Part shown: positions 5,170 through 7,099 of the stretch, piece after piece
Layout: each line of letters begins with the position of its first letter
Position numbering within the stretch: position 1 is the stretch's first letter
From: Firmicutes bacterium UBA994
GTDB taxonomy: Bacteria; Bacillota; UBA994
Assembly: GCA_002292025.1 (NCBI GenBank)
Contig: DBBC01000047.1
Coordinates: forward strand, 1,219-8,317
Direction: 5' to 3'
DNA: 7,099 bases
The notes under the pieces: generated by a model
Database searches by the model: none
What the model saw: the letters and a program-made list of their open reading frames with translations, nothing else
What the model was told of the DNA's origin: nothing
Position numbers and translations under genes: made by a program

Positions 5170-6717
5170 ATGCAGGGCAAGCACCAGCTGGTGATTATTC
5201 TCGATTTTGGCGGACAGTACGCCCAGCTTATTGCTCGGCGCACGCGTGAGCTCGGCGTATATTCCGAAATTTGGTCTCACCAAACAAAAGCCGGCACTAT
5301 TCAAGATGCAGGTCCGCTAGCCGTTATTTTCTCCGGCGGACCGAACTCTGTTTATGCCGACCATGCCCCCGCTGTAGACGAGGCCATCTTTGGACTTGGC
5401 ATTCCTATACTGGGTATCTGCTATGGCATGCAGCTGATGGCTCATGCCTTAGGGGGCGAAGTTGCGCCAGCCGTTTCACTGGGTCAGCGGGAATATGGCC
5501 GTGCCGACATAACTGTAACTCAGCAAAGCGGGATCTTCCGCGGTTTGCCCGATAGGTTCCCGGTGTGGATGAGCCACGGCGATTCTGTGATCACTCTGCC
5601 GCCGCAGTTTGTCAATGCGGCCCATACCGACAATACTGCCGTGGCAGCCATGTACAGTGATAGCCTTAAACTGGTGGGAACGCAGTTCCACCCTGAAGTG
5701 ACACACGGAGCGTATGGCTCCGATATGCTAAAGAACTTCCTCTTTGACATTGCCGCGGCGTCAGGCGACTGGGGCATGCAATCATTTATAGCTGAGGCAA
5801 CGGAGGCGATTAAGCTTAAGGTTGGCCAAAGCGAAGTCATATGCGGGCTAAGCGGTGGTGTAGACTCTGCGGTAGCAGCCGTACTTGTGCATCGTGCTGT
5901 CGGCCAGAATCTCACCTCCGTTTTTGTTGATCACGGAATGATGCGCAAAGGCGAGGCCGAGCAAGTAATAAAGACCTTCCGCGATCAGTTGGGTATGAAA
6001 CTAGTACATGTCGATGCAGGCGACAGATTTTTGGCCAAACTTGCAGGCATCACCGACCCGGAACAGAAGCGCAAGCTTATCGGGACAGAGTTTATCCGCG
6101 TTTTTGAGGAGCAGTCCGTGATAAAGAGCGCGGCAAAGTTCTTAGTCCAAGGCACGCTGTACCCCGATGTAATTGAAAGTGGAACTGCGACAGCGGCCAC
6201 CATTAAGACGCATCACAATGTCGGCGGGTTGCCAAAGGACATGCGGTTTGAGCTACTGGAGCCGCTTCGCCAGTTATTTAAGGACGAAGTGCGTGCCATA
6301 GGGCGACAACTTGGGTTGCCTGATACAGTAGTCGAGCGGCATCCCTTCCCCGGACCCGGTCTGGCAGTGCGGATCATGGGTGAAATCACCCCGAACAAAC
6401 TCGCATTGCTGCGTGAGGCAGATCATATCGTGCGTGAGGAAGTGACGCGCGCTGGTTTGCATAAAGAGATATGGCAATGTTTCGCCGTTCTTCCTGGCGT
6501 CCGCTCGGTTGGAGTAATGGGTGATGAGCGTACTTATGCCGAAGTAGTTGCTGTGCGTGCCGTGGCGTCGGTTGATGCCATGACGGCTGACTGGTATCGT
6601 ATGCCACATGAAGTGCTAGACGCGATTTCCCGCCGCATCGTCAACGAAGTCAAAGGCGTAAACCGGGTCGTGTACGACATCACTTCCAAGCCGCCGAGCA
6701 CTATTGAGTGGGAGTAG
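5170..6717 (+). CDS. guaA: GMP synthase (glutamine-hydrolysing)
   Basis: GuaA converts XMP to GMP using ATP and ammonia released from glutamine, the last step of guanine nucleotide synthesis. The 515-residue protein is a complete two-module enzyme of normal length (B. subtilis about 513). The class I glutamine amidotransferase domain (about 6–195) has ILDFGGQY (10–17), SGGPNSVY (55–62), nucleophile C84 in GICYGMQ, and the H174/E176 pair in QFHPEVTHG. The ATP-pyrophosphatase domain shows the PP-loop SGGVDS (228–233) and VDHGMMRKGE (253–262). The C-terminal dimerisation domain shows HPFPGPGLAVR, and the protein ends in the conserved YDITSKPP-STIEWE pattern. The frame stays open upstream to 5119, but those codons lie inside panC and are not homologous; ATG 5170 has a strong ribosome binding site. 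It is 35 nt from panC and probably has its own promoter. It has no evident functional link to the pantothenate genes. Confidence 0.97.
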   Translation: MQGKHQLVIILDFGGQYAQLIARRTRELGVYSEIWSHQTKAGTIQDAGPLAVIFSGGPNSVYADHAPAVDEAIFGLGIPILGICYGMQLMAHALGGEVAPAVSLGQREYGRADITVTQQSGIFRGLPDRFPVWMSHGDSVITLPPQFVNAAHTDNTAVAAMYSDSLKLVGTQFHPEVTHGAYGSDMLKNFLFDIAAASGDWGMQSFIAEATEAIKLKVGQSEVICGLSGGVDSAVAAVLVHRAVGQNLTSVFVDHGMMRKGEAEQVIKTFRDQLGMKLVHVDAGDRFLAKLAGITDPEQKRKLIGTEFIRVFEEQSVIKSAAKFLVQGTLYPDVIESGTATAATIKTHHNVGGLPKDMRFELLEPLRQLFKDEVRAIGRQLGLPDTVVERHPFPGPGLAVRIMGEITPNKLALLREADHIVREEVTRAGLHKEIWQCFAVLPGVRSVGVMGDERTYAEVVAVRAVASVDAMTADWYRMPHEVLDAISRRIVNEVKGVNRVVYDITSKPPSTIEWE

Positions 6718-6730
6718 GCACGCCTTTTTG

Positions 6731-6760
6731 GCTATAGCCTTGTGTGTAAAGGGCTTTAGC
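6731..6760. repeat. Imperfect hairpin downstream of guaA, no T-tract
   Basis: GCTATAGCCTT (6731–6741) and AAGGGCTTTAGC (6749–6760) pair as an imperfect stem with one mismatch and one bulged C around a 7-nt loop. The bases after it (gaagggtgat) are not T-rich. A TTTTT run lies before it instead (6725–6729), so it is not a canonical intrinsic terminator on either strand. It begins 14 nt after the guaA stop, where a transcript end would be expected. The rest of the 6718–6837 gap shows nothing I can name. Confidence 0.4.
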
Positions 6761-6837
6761 GAAGGGTGATGACGAACGGCTACGTGATAACGAGGCAAGT
6801 TCTAGCCTTCACATAGGCATGCCGTCTGCGAGACTTG

Positions 6838-6866
6838 TTGACAGCCGCAGTGATGTAGCATATTAT
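6838..6866 (+). promoter_or_regulatory. Strong sigma-A promoter for the Fur-family gene
   Basis: A perfect TTGACA (6838–6843) is followed after the optimal 17 bp by TATTAT (6861–6866, 5 of 6 consensus positions). Transcription should start near 6873, giving a leader of about 28 nt that contains the AGGAG at 6887–6891. This is the best promoter in the window. Any metal- or peroxide-responsive operator would be expected at or just after it, but no convincing two-sided Fur or PerR box is visible. Confidence 0.8.
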
Positions 6867-6900
6867 ACTGGCAAGGAATCATTATTAGGAGATGAATTAG

Positions 6901-7099
6901 ATGAGTGCTATGGTAGGGCAACTGCGAGAGAAAGGCTTGAAGGTGACTCCGCAACGCATGGCTATCTACAACATGTTGTTGGCGACAACCGCACATCCCA
7001 CTGCAGAAGAGGTGTGGGAACATATCAAAGGCGAATACCCGGCGGTGAGCTTCAACACGATCTACACCACTTTAACCACTTTAGAGCAGGCTGGGCTGG
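6901..7099 (+). CDS. Fur/PerR-family transcriptional regulator (3' end cut by window edge)
   Basis: The first 66 codons are visible and the frame is open at the window edge, so the gene is partial here only because of the window. They encode the N-terminal winged-helix DNA-binding domain of the Fur superfamily: LREKGLKVTPQR (8–19), HPTAEEVW (32–39), and the recognition-helix region VSFNTIYTTLTTLEQAGL (49–66). Proteins of this family repress iron, zinc or peroxide-defence genes according to bound metal. The metal-binding and dimerisation residues that separate Fur, PerR and Zur lie in the missing part, so I do not choose among them. ATG 6901 follows AGGAG (6887–6891) by 9 nt; an ATG at 6892 stops after two codons in another frame. 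A near-consensus promoter at 6838–6866 indicates independent transcription from guaA. Autoregulation is common in the family but no operator is evident. Confidence 0.9.
   Translation, partial: MSAMVGQLREKGLKVTPQRMAIYNMLLATTAHPTAEEVWEHIKGEYPAVSFNTIYTTLTTLEQAGL

Noticed and set aside
5271..5555. 94-residue + strand frame within guaA, rich in Cys and Arg
   Set aside because: It is out of frame within the conserved amidotransferase domain. The Cys/Arg richness is a frame artefact.
5520..5915. 131-residue open frame on the - strand inside guaA
   Set aside because: It is fully antisense to conserved amidotransferase and ATP-pyrophosphatase coding sequence, has a low-complexity composition rich in Ser/Ala/Pro, and shows no recognisable family.
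6274..6609. 111-residue open frame on the - strand inside the guaA C-terminal domain
   Set aside because: It is antisense to a highly conserved domain; its composition (many His, Thr, Arg) looks like a complement of coding sequence, and no family is recognised.
6876..6888. Fur/PerR box near AATCATTATTAG before the regulator start
   Set aside because: It resembles only one half of a Fur box (AATCATTAT). The facing half is not present, so an operator cannot be supported.

Overview
The window looks like an ordinary chromosomal segment of a Gram-positive bacterium, most likely a Clostridia-type member of the Bacillota. The reasons are strong AGGAGG-type ribosome binding sites, tight same-strand gene packing, a type III pantothenate kinase (CoaX) next to bifunctional CoaBC, and a DUF2520–PanD–PanC block of the kind found in that phylum. 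Base composition looks moderate, slightly GC-rich. The genus cannot be named from the sequence. All seven genes are on the + strand.

Layout. Bases 1–107 hold a strong hairpin and a candidate promoter. Bases 108–2695 form a tight unit: a 2H phosphoesterase of the 2'-5' RNA ligase/LigT family, then coaX, then coaBC. Bases 2696–2976 are noncoding and contain a palindromic repeat of CACGAAGGA-like units, a short direct repeat and a weak candidate promoter. Bases 2977–5135 form a second tight unit: a Rossmann/DUF2520 oxidoreductase, panD (overlapping it by 13 nt) and panC (12 nt further on). guaA (5170–6717) follows and has its own extended -10 promoter built over the panC stop codon. Bases 6718–6900 are noncoding and end in a near-consensus promoter for a Fur/PerR-family regulator (6901 onward) that is cut off by the window edge.

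Function. The two units together cover much of the route from aspartate to CoA. PanD makes beta-alanine, PanC joins it to pantoate, CoaX phosphorylates pantothenate, and CoaBC converts phosphopantothenate to 4'-phosphopantetheine. The steps not encoded here are ketopantoate formation (panB), a classical ketopantoate reductase (panE), and the last two CoA steps (coaD, coaE). The DUF2520 protein, a predicted NAD(P)-binding oxidoreductase directly in front of panD–panC, is the obvious candidate for the ketopantoate reductase step. This is the most interesting hypothesis in the window. guaA (GMP synthesis) and the Fur-family gene appear to be independent neighbours.

I see no tRNA, rRNA, CRISPR array, insertion sequence, prophage or defence system. 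I do not think the window contains a novel multi-gene system. The points worth a second look are the DUF2520 protein, the intergenic repeat, the 5' hairpin/promoter overlap and the guaA promoter arrangement.
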